This document shows, piece by piece, positions 56,625 through 64,000 of a DNA stretch of 64,000 nt. Source of the DNA: Winogradskya humida. GTDB taxonomy: Bacteria > Actinomycetota > Actinomycetes > Mycobacteriales > Micromonosporaceae. The notes under the pieces are model-generated. The model saw nothing but the letters and a program-made list of their open reading frames with translations, was not told the DNA's origin and did not search any database. The stretch spans positions 84,984-148,983 of the forward strand of contig NZ_BOMN01000031.1 of NCBI RefSeq assembly GCF_016862215.1. The letters are read 5' to 3'. Numbering within the stretch: the first letter of the stretch is position 1; every line of letters starts with the position of its first letter. The translations under genes and the position numbers were made by a program.

Positions 56625-58286
56625 TCAGTCGATTTGGGGGAGGGCTGGGCCGAGGATGTCGTCGGCGTCGACGATTTTGTAGGCGTAGCCCTGTTCGGCG
56701 AGGAAGCGTTGGCGGTGGGCGGCGTACTCCGTGTCGATGGTGTCTCGGGAGACGACTGTGTAGAAGTGGGCTTGGCGGCCGTCGGCCTTGGGGCGCAAGA
56801 CTCGGCCCAGGCGTTGGGCTTCTTCCTGGCGGGAGCCGAAGGTGCCGGAGACCTGGATGGCGACGGCGGCTTCGGGGAGGTCGATGCTGAAGTTGCCGAC
56901 CTTGGAGATGACCAGGGTTCGCAGGCGGCCGGAGCGGAACTCGTCAAAGAGGCGTTCGCGTTCCTTGTTGGTCGTGGAGCCTTGGACGATCGGGGCGTCG
57001 AGGTATTCGCCCAGCTGGTGGAGCTGCTCGATGTAGCCGCCGATGACCAGCGTCTGGTCACCGGCATGCTTCTCGACGAGGGCACGGACGACCGGGAGCT
57101 TGGTGCGGGCGGTGGCGGCGACGCGGTAGCGCTCCTCGGCCTCGGTCACCGCGTACGCCATGCGTTCGGCGTCGGTGAGGGTCACGCGGACCTCGGTGCA
57201 CTCCGCGGGGGCGATCCAGCCCTGGGCCTCGATGTCCTTCCAGGGTGCGTCGTACCTCTTGGGGCCGATGAGGGAGAAGACGTCGCCTTCGCGCCCGTCC
57301 TCGCGTACCAGAGTGGCGGTCAAGCCCAGGCGACGCCGGGCCTGGAGGTCTGCGGTGAAGCGGAAGATCGGTGCCGGCAGGAGATGGACCTCGTCATAGA
57401 TGACCAGGCCCCAGTCGCGGGCGCCGAAGAGGTCGAGGTGGGTGAAGGCGCCGCCGCGGCGGGACGTCAGGACCTGGTAGGTGGCGATGGTGACCGGGCG
57501 GATCTCTTTGCGTTCGCCGGAGTATTCGCCGATTTCGTCCTCGGTGAGGGAGGTGCGGGCGACGAGCTCGCGTTTCCACTGCCGGCCGGCGACCGTGTTG
57601 GTGACCAGGATCAGCGTGGTGGCCTGGGCGGTGGCCATCGCGGCCGCGCCGACCAGGGTCTTGCCGGCGCCGCAGGGGAGCACGACCACGCCGGAGCCGC
57701 CAGCCCAGAAACCGTCGACGGCCTCCTGCTGGTACGAGCGGAGCGTCCAGCCGTCTTCGGCGAGCGAGATCTCGTGCGCCTCGCCGTCGACGTACCCGGC
57801 CAGATCCTCGGCCGGCCAGCCGAGCTTGAGCAGCGCCTGCTTGAGCCGGCCGCGCTCGGAGGGGTGCACCACGATGGTTTCGTCGTCGATGCGGGCGCCG
57901 AGCATGCCGGCGAGTTTCTTGCTCTTCGCCACCTCGATCAGCACGATCTTGTCGAGGCCGTGCAGGACCAGGCCGTGCGAGGGATCGTTGACGAGCTGGA
58001 GCCGGCCGTAGCGGTCCATGGTCTCGGCCACGTCGACCAGCAGGGCGTGCGGCACCGGGTAACGGGAGTACTTGATCAGGGAATCTACGACGTTCTCGGC
58101 GTCGTGACCTGCGGCGCGGGCGTTCCAGAGGCCCAGCGGGGTCAGCCGGTAGGTGTGCACGTGCTCCGGCGAGCGCTCCAGCTCGGCGAACGGCGCGATC
58201 GCCATCCGGCACGCTTTCGCATCAGGGTGGTCGACTTCCAGCAACAGGGTCTTGTCGGACTGAACAATCAGAGGTCCGCCGCTCAC
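56625..58286 (-). CDS. XPB/Ssl2-type DNA repair helicase
   Basis: This 553-residue superfamily 2 helicase is like bacterial XPB (Rv0861c, ERCC3). An N-terminal DRD-like region (residues 1-180) precedes the helicase core. Motif I is LPCGAGKTLVG, motif II is YDEVHLLP, motif III is LGLTATLVRED and motif VI is QRLGRVLRP. It unwinds DNA 3'-5' and is thought to act in nucleotide excision repair. GTG 58286 is the start (SGGPLIVQSDKTLLL). A conserved neighbour (58477-60894) and a small gene complete the same group as Rv0861c-Rv0863. Confidence 0.95.
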   Translation of the reverse strand: MSGGPLIVQSDKTLLLEVDHPDAKACRMAIAPFAELERSPEHVHTYRLTPLGLWNARAAGHDAENVVDSLIKYSRYPVPHALLVDVAETMDRYGRLQLVNDPSHGLVLHGLDKIVLIEVAKSKKLAGMLGARIDDETIVVHPSERGRLKQALLKLGWPAEDLAGYVDGEAHEISLAEDGWTLRSYQQEAVDGFWAGGSGVVVLPCGAGKTLVGAAAMATAQATTLILVTNTVAGRQWKRELVARTSLTEDEIGEYSGERKEIRPVTIATYQVLTSRRGGAFTHLDLFGARDWGLVIYDEVHLLPAPIFRFTADLQARRRLGLTATLVREDGREGDVFSLIGPKRYDAPWKDIEAQGWIAPAECTEVRVTLTDAERMAYAVTEAEERYRVAATARTKLPVVRALVEKHAGDQTLVIGGYIEQLHQLGEYLDAPIVQGSTTNKERERLFDEFRSGRLRTLVISKVGNFSIDLPEAAVAIQVSGTFGSRQEEAQRLGRVLRPKADGRQAHFYTVVSRDTIDTEYAAHRQRFLAEQGYAYKIVDADDILGPALPQID

Positions 58287-58476
58287 CAGGATGCCCTTCC
58301 ACGAACTTTTGTCGCACGCTGCGCGTGTCAGAAGACCCTCCAGTCTGACACGGCGAACGACGGACTGAAGAAGGTTGATTCCTGGTGCAACGCTTCGGCA
58401 TGGCTGAGCGTTTAGCTAAGAGGCGGGTTGGGTCGCGCGCGGCGAAAAAATCGGGGGTGCGCGAACCCGGCTCCCG

Positions 58477-60894
58477 CTATTCCTCCAGCACCGCCGCCGT
58501 GATCCGGTGCAAGGCGAACGTATGCAACGTCTCTGTCCGTTCGTCCTCGGCGCGCAGATAGCCCGCGCTGAGTGAGACCGGGCGGACCAGGCGCGAGAGC
58601 GTCGCCCCGTGCGAGTCGACGTAGCCGACCCAGACCCGGGCCTTGTCGCGTACGGCCTGCTGAAGCACTGCCATGGCCTGCGTGTGAGCCTGCACGGAGG
58701 TCAACCCGGGGACGCTCTGACCGTTCGCCGCGCGCACTGTGACGGGGGCGCGGCGTGCCGCCCGGGTGGCGATGTCGCCGCGGCGGATCTGTTCGACCAC
58801 CCCGGCCAGTCGTGGGCCGGCCAGCGCAGGGGGTCCGGCCTGGTCGCTCGCTCTCATGGACAGGGGGGTACGGGTGGGAGCGCGCCGAATCTTGGGCCTG
58901 CTCAGCACCGCCGCGCCTACGGCGTCCTCGGCTACGGGGGCGTACCCGCTGTCGCGGAGCGCGCCCAGGAGCCGGGCCAGCTGCAGCGGGCTGACCAGCA
59001 CGGTCGGGGCGAGGCGGCGCAGGGCCAGGTTGCCGAGCCGCCGATCGGCCAGCACCTCGGCGACCAGTGCCTCGTCGTCACTGCGTACGTAGGAACCGGC
59101 CGACCCCGCGCGCAGACCGCCGTGCTTACGTGCCGCGTCGTCGATCAGGTAGGAAAGGGCCTGCGGGATCGGGGTACGCGAGCGGCGCTGGAAGAGGTCG
59201 TGCAGGTCGCCGGCCGCGTAACCGACGTCGAGAGCCCGGCGCACGCTCGCTGAGGTGACCCGGTGCACACTCGCGCCGCCGCCCGACTCGAGCTCGGCGA
59301 CGACTTCCAGCTCCGCGGCGAGCTCCGGCTCGGGCGGGCCCGGCACCACCACGGACAGGTCGGCCTGGACGAGCACGTGATCCACCGGGGCGGGCAGGAG
59401 CGCGTCGAGGGTGCGTACGGCGTCCGACGCCCCCGGTGCCCGGCCGCCGTCCGGACCGGTGCCCAGCGGGTCATGCTCTTCGGGGTCGACGCCGGACTGC
59501 AGCAGCCTGCCGTACGAGGTGGCCGCTCCGAGCCCGGTGATGCCCAGCAGCGCGGCGCCGTTGAGGGCGTCACGGTGTGCACCCTCGCGCCCGCGGGCCC
59601 GGCGGGGTGCCTGCCACGCGAGCAGGTTGAGGACGTCATCGGCCTTCGGGGCGGTGCCCGGCCCGAGGGCGGCGAGCGCGGCGAGGACCTCCCTGCGGGC
59701 CTGGGGTGCGCCCGCCCGCTCGGCGTCCGGGGCGAGCACGTTGATCGGGCGGTCCCGGTCGTCACGCTGCCCGATCAGGCCCGGCTGACGGGTCATCGCG
59801 AGCCACGAGTTGGCCAGGGTTTCCCAGCGTTGCGCGATGCTCAGGGCCCGCCACAGGTCGTAGGCGCCGGTGGGCATGAAGATCTCGTCCTGCGTACCCG
59901 TGGCTCGACTGGTCGTGACCCCACGGCCGCTGCCGCTGACGTCGGTCTCCGCCAGCAGGCCCGCGGCATGTGCCACCTCGACCAACAGGGCTGTCGCCGG
60001 CTCGTCCAGGGTCGCCGCCCGGCTGAGCCGCTTCAGATCCCGCACGCCCAGGCCGCCGGTCTTGAGCACCGGCGCCGGCTCGGCGGACAGCGCCTCCAGC
60101 AGCATCTCGGTGTTGCGGACCGCCTCCATGACCTGGCCCGCACCGGCCGAATCCACGGACTTCGGATCGCGGGTCGGACCCTGCGGCACCGGTGGTAGCG
60201 GGCGCAGCTCGCCCAGCGCCCCGGAATCGCGGCGCAGCAGCATCCCGACCTCGCGGGGCAGCTCGACCAGCTCACCGTCGGCCCGGGGTGCGCGGCCGAC
60301 CTCGGAGACCTGAACCAGCACGTGGTTGTCGATCAGCCACTGCACCGGCTCGGCGACCTTGCCGCCGGCGCTCAGCGCCCCGACGGGCGGACCCTCGGCC
60401 AGGCGGTCCAGCACGGCCCGGGCGGCGGGTGACGCGGCGAGGACCGTACGCCGTAGCTTGGCCCGATCCGCGCAGAGCGCCGCCGCCTGGGGATCCAGGT
60501 AGTCCGCGGGACGACCCAGACCGGCAGGGTACGGCGAGGTGACCTCGTCGACCGTCCCCACCACGTGCAGGGCGTCGTCGGGGCCGTAGAGCAGGAACCG
60601 GGCCCTCAGCCGCCCGATCGCTTCCCGGCCCTCCGGAGCCAGCTCCAGAATCGCGGCGACCGAGGTCAGGGCGGACTGCTCGTCCCGGGTCAACCGGGCA
60701 GCGTCCAGCACGGCGAGGGTGAACTCGTCGAGCGCGTCAAGGCAGCGAGCCACCGAGCCCCGGGACTGGGCGCGCACGGCAAGAGCGGAGACATCGGCGG
60801 GAACGGGCACGACAAGATCAGGACGCAACTGGATGAGTGCGCCCAAATCTTCATCAGCGAGTGCTCTCAGCTGATCGGCAAATGCGGTGGCCAT
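58477..60894 (-). CDS. Helicase-associated WYL-containing protein (Rv0862c-like)
   Basis: This 805-residue protein starts at ATG 60894. It is all-alpha with repeats in the N-terminal part (LDALDEFTLAVLDAARLTRD) and a C-terminal WYL-like region (VWVGYVDSHGATLSRLVRP, then HTFALHRITAAVLEE). It lacks helicase motifs itself but is consistently encoded beside XPB in actinobacteria, where it is often called a helicase C-terminal-domain or DNA-binding protein. Its role is likely as XPB partner or regulator (inference). It lies 190 bases upstream of the xpb gene on the same strand. Confidence 0.83.
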   Translation of the reverse strand: MATAFADQLRALADEDLGALIQLRPDLVVPVPADVSALAVRAQSRGSVARCLDALDEFTLAVLDAARLTRDEQSALTSVAAILELAPEGREAIGRLRARFLLYGPDDALHVVGTVDEVTSPYPAGLGRPADYLDPQAAALCADRAKLRRTVLAASPAARAVLDRLAEGPPVGALSAGGKVAEPVQWLIDNHVLVQVSEVGRAPRADGELVELPREVGMLLRRDSGALGELRPLPPVPQGPTRDPKSVDSAGAGQVMEAVRNTEMLLEALSAEPAPVLKTGGLGVRDLKRLSRAATLDEPATALLVEVAHAAGLLAETDVSGSGRGVTTSRATGTQDEIFMPTGAYDLWRALSIAQRWETLANSWLAMTRQPGLIGQRDDRDRPINVLAPDAERAGAPQARREVLAALAALGPGTAPKADDVLNLLAWQAPRRARGREGAHRDALNGAALLGITGLGAATSYGRLLQSGVDPEEHDPLGTGPDGGRAPGASDAVRTLDALLPAPVDHVLVQADLSVVVPGPPEPELAAELEVVAELESGGGASVHRVTSASVRRALDVGYAAGDLHDLFQRRSRTPIPQALSYLIDDAARKHGGLRAGSAGSYVRSDDEALVAEVLADRRLGNLALRRLAPTVLVSPLQLARLLGALRDSGYAPVAEDAVGAAVLSRPKIRRAPTRTPLSMRASDQAGPPALAGPRLAGVVEQIRRGDIATRAARRAPVTVRAANGQSVPGLTSVQAHTQAMAVLQQAVRDKARVWVGYVDSHGATLSRLVRPVSLSAGYLRAEDERTETLHTFALHRITAAVLEE

Positions 60895-60979
60895 CGCGTT
60901 CAACGCTAGCCGCCGTGGGACCATGGGCGGGGGTCCGGGGCGTGGCCGGGCCTTTTCCAGCGCTCAAGGGGAGTCACCT

Positions 60980-61168
60980 GTGGCAGCAGAGAAGAAGAAG
61001 CCGGCCTTCAAAGAGGGGCACCTCGAGGTATCGGAGATCTTCTCCGACCGCGCGGCCGCTCCTTCTCCGTTCGGCGATGACCAGACCTTCCCCATGCCCG
61101 TCGACCGGGTCACCTACAAGCCGCCGGTCCACGGCGACCAGCCGGGTGGGTCCGGACCGCACGCGTGA
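60980..61168 (+). CDS. Small conserved protein next to the XPB locus
   Basis: This 62-residue protein starts at GTG 60980 with AAGGGGAG 6 bases upstream. The N-terminus is basic (AAEKKKPAFKEGHLEVSE); FPMPVDRVTYKPPVHG suggests an extended segment. No domain is recognised. It corresponds in position to the small gene beside the Rv0861c/Rv0862c pair in mycobacteria. Its stop overlaps the HAD gene start (GTGA). Confidence 0.65.
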   Translation: MAAEKKKPAFKEGHLEVSEIFSDRAAAPSPFGDDQTFPMPVDRVTYKPPVHGDQPGGSGPHA

Positions 61169-61785
61169 CCTCTGCCACACCTGCGGTCGGCTTCGATCTG
61201 GACATGACGCTGATCGACTCCCGGCCGGGCATCCGCGAGGCATATCGCGCACTGACCGCGAAAACGGGCGTTTACGTCGATGCCGACCTCGCGGTCACCC
61301 GGCTGGGGCCGCCGCTGCGCACGGAACTGGCCAACTGGTTCCCGGCGGCCGAGCTCGAGGACGCGGTCACCACCTATCGGGCTCTCTATGCGGACTACGC
61401 CATCACGCCGTCCGTGCCCACGCCGGGTGCGGTTGCGGCGCTGGCAGCCGTACGCGACATGGGGTTCCGGGTTGTGGTGGTGACCTCGAAACTCGGCCGG
61501 CTCGCGGCCCTGCACCTCGACCACCTGGGTCTGGCCTACGACGAGCTCGCCGGTGACCTCTTCGCCGAGGGCAAGGCGACCGCGATCACCGAGTACGGCG
61601 TCCGCTGGTACGTCGGCGACCACGAAGCGGACATGATCGCCGCTCGCACCGCCGGCGTTCCGGGCATCGGCGTCACCACCGGGCCCTGCTCTTCCGCCGA
61701 GCTCACGGCGGCCGGCGCGGCGTACGTACTGGCCGATCTGACCTCGCTGCCCGCACTCCTGGCAGAGATAACGGTTGGGACCTGA
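61165..61785 (+). CDS. HAD family phosphatase
   Basis: This 206-residue HAD hydrolase of the phosphoglycolate-phosphatase-like group starts at GTG 61165. Motif I is FDLDMTLIDSR, motif II is VVVVTSKLG, and motif IV is WYVGDHEADM. It hydrolyses a small phosphate monoester; the substrate is unknown. The overlap with the preceding small gene shows co-translation. Confidence 0.9.
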   Translation: MTSATPAVGFDLDMTLIDSRPGIREAYRALTAKTGVYVDADLAVTRLGPPLRTELANWFPAAELEDAVTTYRALYADYAITPSVPTPGAVAALAAVRDMGFRVVVVTSKLGRLAALHLDHLGLAYDELAGDLFAEGKATAITEYGVRWYVGDHEADMIAARTAGVPGIGVTTGPCSSAELTAAGAAYVLADLTSLPALLAEITVGT

Positions 61786-61847
61786 CGCACCCGCTCGATA
61801 ACCTTGCCGTGAGCAAGCGAGTCCATTGAGTGAAGTTGAGGTCAGCG

Positions 61848-62234
61848 GTGCCCACGGGTCGAGTGAAGTGGTATGACGCGGCTAAGGGGTTCGGGTTCGT
61901 CACCAGTGACGAAGGCGGGGACGTTTTCCTGCCCAAGGGGGCCCTGCCGTCCGGGGTCGCCGACCTCCGAGCCGGTCAGCGAGTCGAATTCGGTGTGGTG
62001 GACAGCCGCAAGGGTGCCCAGGCGCTCGGCGTCAAGGTGCTGGACGCCCCGCCGTCGGTGGTCGAACTGCGCCGCCGCCCCGCCGACGAACTGCACGGCA
62101 TGGTCGAGGACATGATCAAGGTGATCGAGGCGAAGATCCAGCCGGACCTGCGTCGCGGGCGCTATCCCGACAAACGGACCGCTCAGAAGATCGCTCAGCT
62201 GGTGCACGCCGTGGCCAGTGAGCTGGAGGTATAA
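61848..62234 (+). CDS. Cold-shock-domain protein with C-terminal extension
   Basis: This 128-residue protein starts at GTG 61848 with GAGGT upstream; a GTG at 61830 is possible but has no site. Residues ~1-66 are a cold-shock domain: TGRVKWYDAAKGFGFVTSDE contains RNP1 (KGFGFV). The RNP2 position reads VFLPK rather than the usual VFVHF, so nucleic-acid stacking may differ. Residues 75-128 add helices (VEDMIKVIEAKIQPDLRRG) not found in small Csp proteins. It likely binds single-stranded nucleic acid; the extended type is common in actinobacteria. Confidence 0.9.
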   Translation: MPTGRVKWYDAAKGFGFVTSDEGGDVFLPKGALPSGVADLRAGQRVEFGVVDSRKGAQALGVKVLDAPPSVVELRRRPADELHGMVEDMIKVIEAKIQPDLRRGRYPDKRTAQKIAQLVHAVASELEV

Positions 62235-62246
62235 CTTTTTCGTCTG

Positions 62247-62276
62247 GACGGGCCGCTCCTGCTGGGGCGGCCCGTC
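62247..62276. terminator. Hairpin between the cold-shock gene and mqnD
   Basis: A GACGGGCCGC stem with its complement, extended by three further pairs, has a four-base loop. It lies between convergent genes and can end both. A CTTTTTCG stretch precedes it. Confidence 0.75.
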
Positions 62277-62296
62277 TCTACTCCGGCGGGCTGGTC

Positions 62297-63115
62297 TTAC
62301 TTGAGCAGGCTCGGGACCGCCGGCGTGATCCCGGCGGCGGCAGCGCGGCTGAGCAGGGCGTCCGCGGCGGCGAGGCCGTCCTTGCCGAGATCCAGCGTGA
62401 ACTCGTTCACGTAGAGGTTGATGTGCTGCTGCACCACCTCAGGCTCCATCTCCTGCGCGTTGGCCAGCACGAACTCGCGGCTCGCATCCGGGTCGGCCCA
62501 GGCCATGCTCACCGAGGTGCGGATCCACTCGGCGGCCTCCACCGGGTCGACGCGCCCCTTGCGGGCCAGGATCGCGCCCAGCGGGATCGGCAGCCCGGTG
62601 TCGGACTCCCACCACTCGCCGAGATCCACGAGCGAGGTCAGCCCGTAACGCGGGTAGGTGAAGCGAGCCTCGTGGATCACCAGCCCGGCATCGAAACGCC
62701 CCTCGGCCACCCCCGGCATGATCTCGTGAAACGGGACCACCTCGATCTTCGCCGGCGCGTTGTCGGCAGCCCATAGCCGGAACAACAGATATGCCGTGGT
62801 GCGGTCACCGGGCACCGCCACGGTCGCCCCGCTGAGATCACCATCGTGACCATCCTTGGTCAGCACCAGCGGCCCGCAGCCCCGCCCGAGCGCCCCGCCA
62901 CACGGAATCAGCTCGTAGTCGTCGAGCAGCCACGGCAGCGCCGCATAGCTGACCTTGACCAGATCGAACTCGCCCCGCTCGGCCGCCGTGTTGGTCACAT
63001 CGACATCGGCAAACGTCAGATCAACCGCCTCGGCGCCCGGAATGAGCCCGTGCACCAGCGCATGAAAGACGAACGTGTCGTTGGGACAGGGCGAGACCGC
63101 TAGTGAAAGTGCCAC
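62297..63115 (-). CDS. mqnD: 1,4-dihydroxy-6-naphthoate synthase (futalosine pathway)
   Basis: This 272-residue MqnD enzyme converts cyclic dehypoxanthinyl futalosine to 1,4-dihydroxy-6-naphthoate in menaquinone synthesis. The signature SPCPNDTFVFHAL opens the protein and VIHEARFTYPRYG lies in the active-site lobe; the periplasmic-binding-protein-like two-lobe fold is retained. The GTG at 63115 (VALSLAVSPCP) is chosen; a longer frame reaches 63178 without homology. It lies 102 bases downstream of mqnB on the same strand, so both are probably one transcription unit. Confidence 0.95.
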   Translation of the reverse strand: MALSLAVSPCPNDTFVFHALVHGLIPGAEAVDLTFADVDVTNTAAERGEFDLVKVSYAALPWLLDDYELIPCGGALGRGCGPLVLTKDGHDGDLSGATVAVPGDRTTAYLLFRLWAADNAPAKIEVVPFHEIMPGVAEGRFDAGLVIHEARFTYPRYGLTSLVDLGEWWESDTGLPIPLGAILARKGRVDPVEAAEWIRTSVSMAWADPDASREFVLANAQEMEPEVVQQHINLYVNEFTLDLGKDGLAAADALLSRAAAAGITPAVPSLLK

Positions 63116-63205
63116 GCCCTCACGGTATCGACGGGCCCCCGGCAACACGCCGCCCCGACCCTGTCTGACTTGCCACACGTTGCGTAGCCCACACCCGGCC
63201 CGCGG

Positions 63206-63226
63206 TTGTCCACAGGGTTATCCACA
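63206..63226 (+). promoter_or_regulatory. DnaA-box-like 9-mers between mqnB and mqnD
   Basis: TTGTCCACA (63206-63214) and TTATCCACA (63218-63226) lie 12 bases apart. The second overlaps the mqnB stop codon (TAA on the minus strand). The 13-mer GTTATCCACAGGC matches the sites at 10473 in all but the last base. Function is inferred from sequence only. Confidence 0.4.
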
Positions 63227-64000
63227 GGCCTTCCGGGCGGCTTCGGTGAGGGCGGAAAATGCTTCTCGAACGCGCCAGGCAGCTCGATCACGAGGCCCGA
63301 TCGGGTTCGAGATCGTGCGCAACTCGACGAAGGGGAGGCCGGCAGCTTGAGCGGCAATCGCCACGCCGTAGCCCTCCATGGCTTCGGCCACGGCATCCGG
63401 GAAACGGGCCTGCAGGGCCGCGGCGGTCGCGGCGGTGCCGGTCACTGTGGCGAGCGTGAGGACATCACCCACGACGGCGTAAGGGAGAGCGGATGACAGC
63501 ATTTTGAGCAGCGCGGCATCGGCGGCGACAACGCTGCTGCCGAACCCCAGCTCTTCGATCGGGATGAAGCCCCGGCCTGACGCTGCGCTGGGTTCGGTTG
63601 ATTCCGCTTGGCCGGTTGGTCTGGCGGGCCTGGCGGCTTCGGCTTGTCCGGCGGGTCTGGCTGCTTCGGGTGGTCTGGCTGCCTCGGCTTGGTTGGCTGC
63701 TTCGGCATCGTTGGGTGCTTCGGCTTGGTTGGGTGCTTCGGCGCCGAGGTCGGCGGCGATGCTTCTGGTGCCGAGGACCGTGGCGCCGACTTCGGCCTGA
63801 CCGACAAAGCCGCCGGCGATACCTGCGCTGATGACCGCGGTGTAGGGCTCGCCGCGAGCCTCGGCCAGGGCGATCAACCGGGCGGTCCCGGCAGCCGCAG
63901 CAGCTGGACCGACACCGACCGCCTCCACGTGGACAACCCGAGGCGCTTCCGTGAGGGTGCTCGGCTCGGCCTCAGCGTGGGTGGCTGACACCGCTTCAGC
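63218..64000 (-). CDS. mqnB: Futalosine hydrolase with Ala/Glu-rich insertion, N-terminus beyond window
   Basis: The start lies outside the window; at base 64000 the frame is still open (AEAVSATHAEAEP). The visible part is a nucleosidase of the MqnB family, which removes hypoxanthine from futalosine. VHVEAVGVGPAAAAAGTARL, ISAGIAGGF and AMEGYGVAIAAQ are characteristic. Between AADLGAE and GRGFIPIEELG is an insertion of about 50 residues of (N/D)QAEA-like Ala/Glu/Pro repeats that is absent from ordinary MqnB. The catalytic segments are otherwise intact. Confidence 0.9.
   Translation of the reverse strand, partial: AEAVSATHAEAEPSTLTEAPRVVHVEAVGVGPAAAAAGTARLIALAEARGEPYTAVISAGIAGGFVGQAEVGATVLGTRSIAADLGAEAPNQAEAPNDAEAANQAEAARPPEAARPAGQAEAARPARPTGQAESTEPSAASGRGFIPIEELGFGSSVVAADAALLKMLSSALPYAVVGDVLTLATVTGTAATAAALQARFPDAVAEAMEGYGVAIAAQAAGLPFVELRTISNPIGPRDRAAWRVREAFSALTEAARKACG

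Overview
The window is chromosomal DNA from a high-GC actinomycete. It is most likely Actinoplanes or another Micromonosporaceae member. The evidence is GC-rich codon use, frequent GTG starts, XRE/DUF397 pairs, a BldG-type anti-sigma antagonist, a futalosine-pathway menaquinone locus, and gene order shared with Streptomyces and Mycobacterium around topA, the tad genes, hppA and the tmk fusion. Both ends cut a gene: an M6 peptidase on the left and mqnB on the right. The species call is inference.

Layout. 1-5.1 kb: two tandem secreted M6 (immune inhibitor A-like) metalloproteases with a shared leader motif. 5.1-10.4 kb: acetyl-CoA synthetase, a Fic-like protein with a degenerate motif, a PH-domain membrane protein, a HAD-IB phosphatase and a STAS protein. 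10.5-15.5 kb: a tad/flp-type operon (Ssd/CpaE-like, TadA, TadB, TadC, DUF4244 pilin-like, two TadE-like) followed by a 17-bp x 10 tandem repeat. 16-19.3 kb: the linked DEAD/DEAH helicase, then bldG and its partner kinase. 19.6-26.4 kb: proton-pumping pyrophosphatase, a lipoprotein, a conserved hypothetical and topA. 26.5-31.2 kb: an inserted block with a Panacea antitoxin/PIN toxin pair, a sugar-lactone/alditol oxidase, a TetR regulator and a PLP amino-acid deaminase/aldolase. 31.2-34.9 kb: an MFS-thymidylate kinase fusion and holB.

35-36.3 kb: a YbaB-like protein with two ESX-type (EspC-like and WXG100-like) small proteins. 36.5-41.1 kb: an LPxTG surface protein, ricT, a serine recombinase overlapping the ricT 3' end, and tRNA-Thr(CGT). 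41.2-49.8 kb: a membrane metallophosphoesterase, small stress and membrane proteins, two DUF6232 paralogues with duplicated leaders, an XRE regulator with two DUF397 proteins, and a geranylgeranyl-reductase-like flavoprotein. 49.8-54.7 kb: an MFS exporter, a NUDIX hydrolase and a bacterial NHEJ locus (ku divergent from separate ligase and polymerase genes). 54.7-56.6 kb: a PadR regulator with a HAAS-domain protein. 56.6-62.2 kb: XPB helicase, its WYL-containing neighbour, a small protein, a HAD phosphatase and a cold-shock-domain protein. 62.3-64 kb: mqnD and mqnB.

Functional themes are cell-surface and secretion functions, DNA topology and repair (topA, holB, tmk, ku/ligD, XPB), partner-switching regulation (bldG, STAS, kinase) and small accessory regulatory modules. 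The most unusual candidates are the Panacea-PIN pair with its palindromic promoter, the duplicated DUF6232 leader-gene cassettes, and the recombinase embedded at the ricT 3' end.
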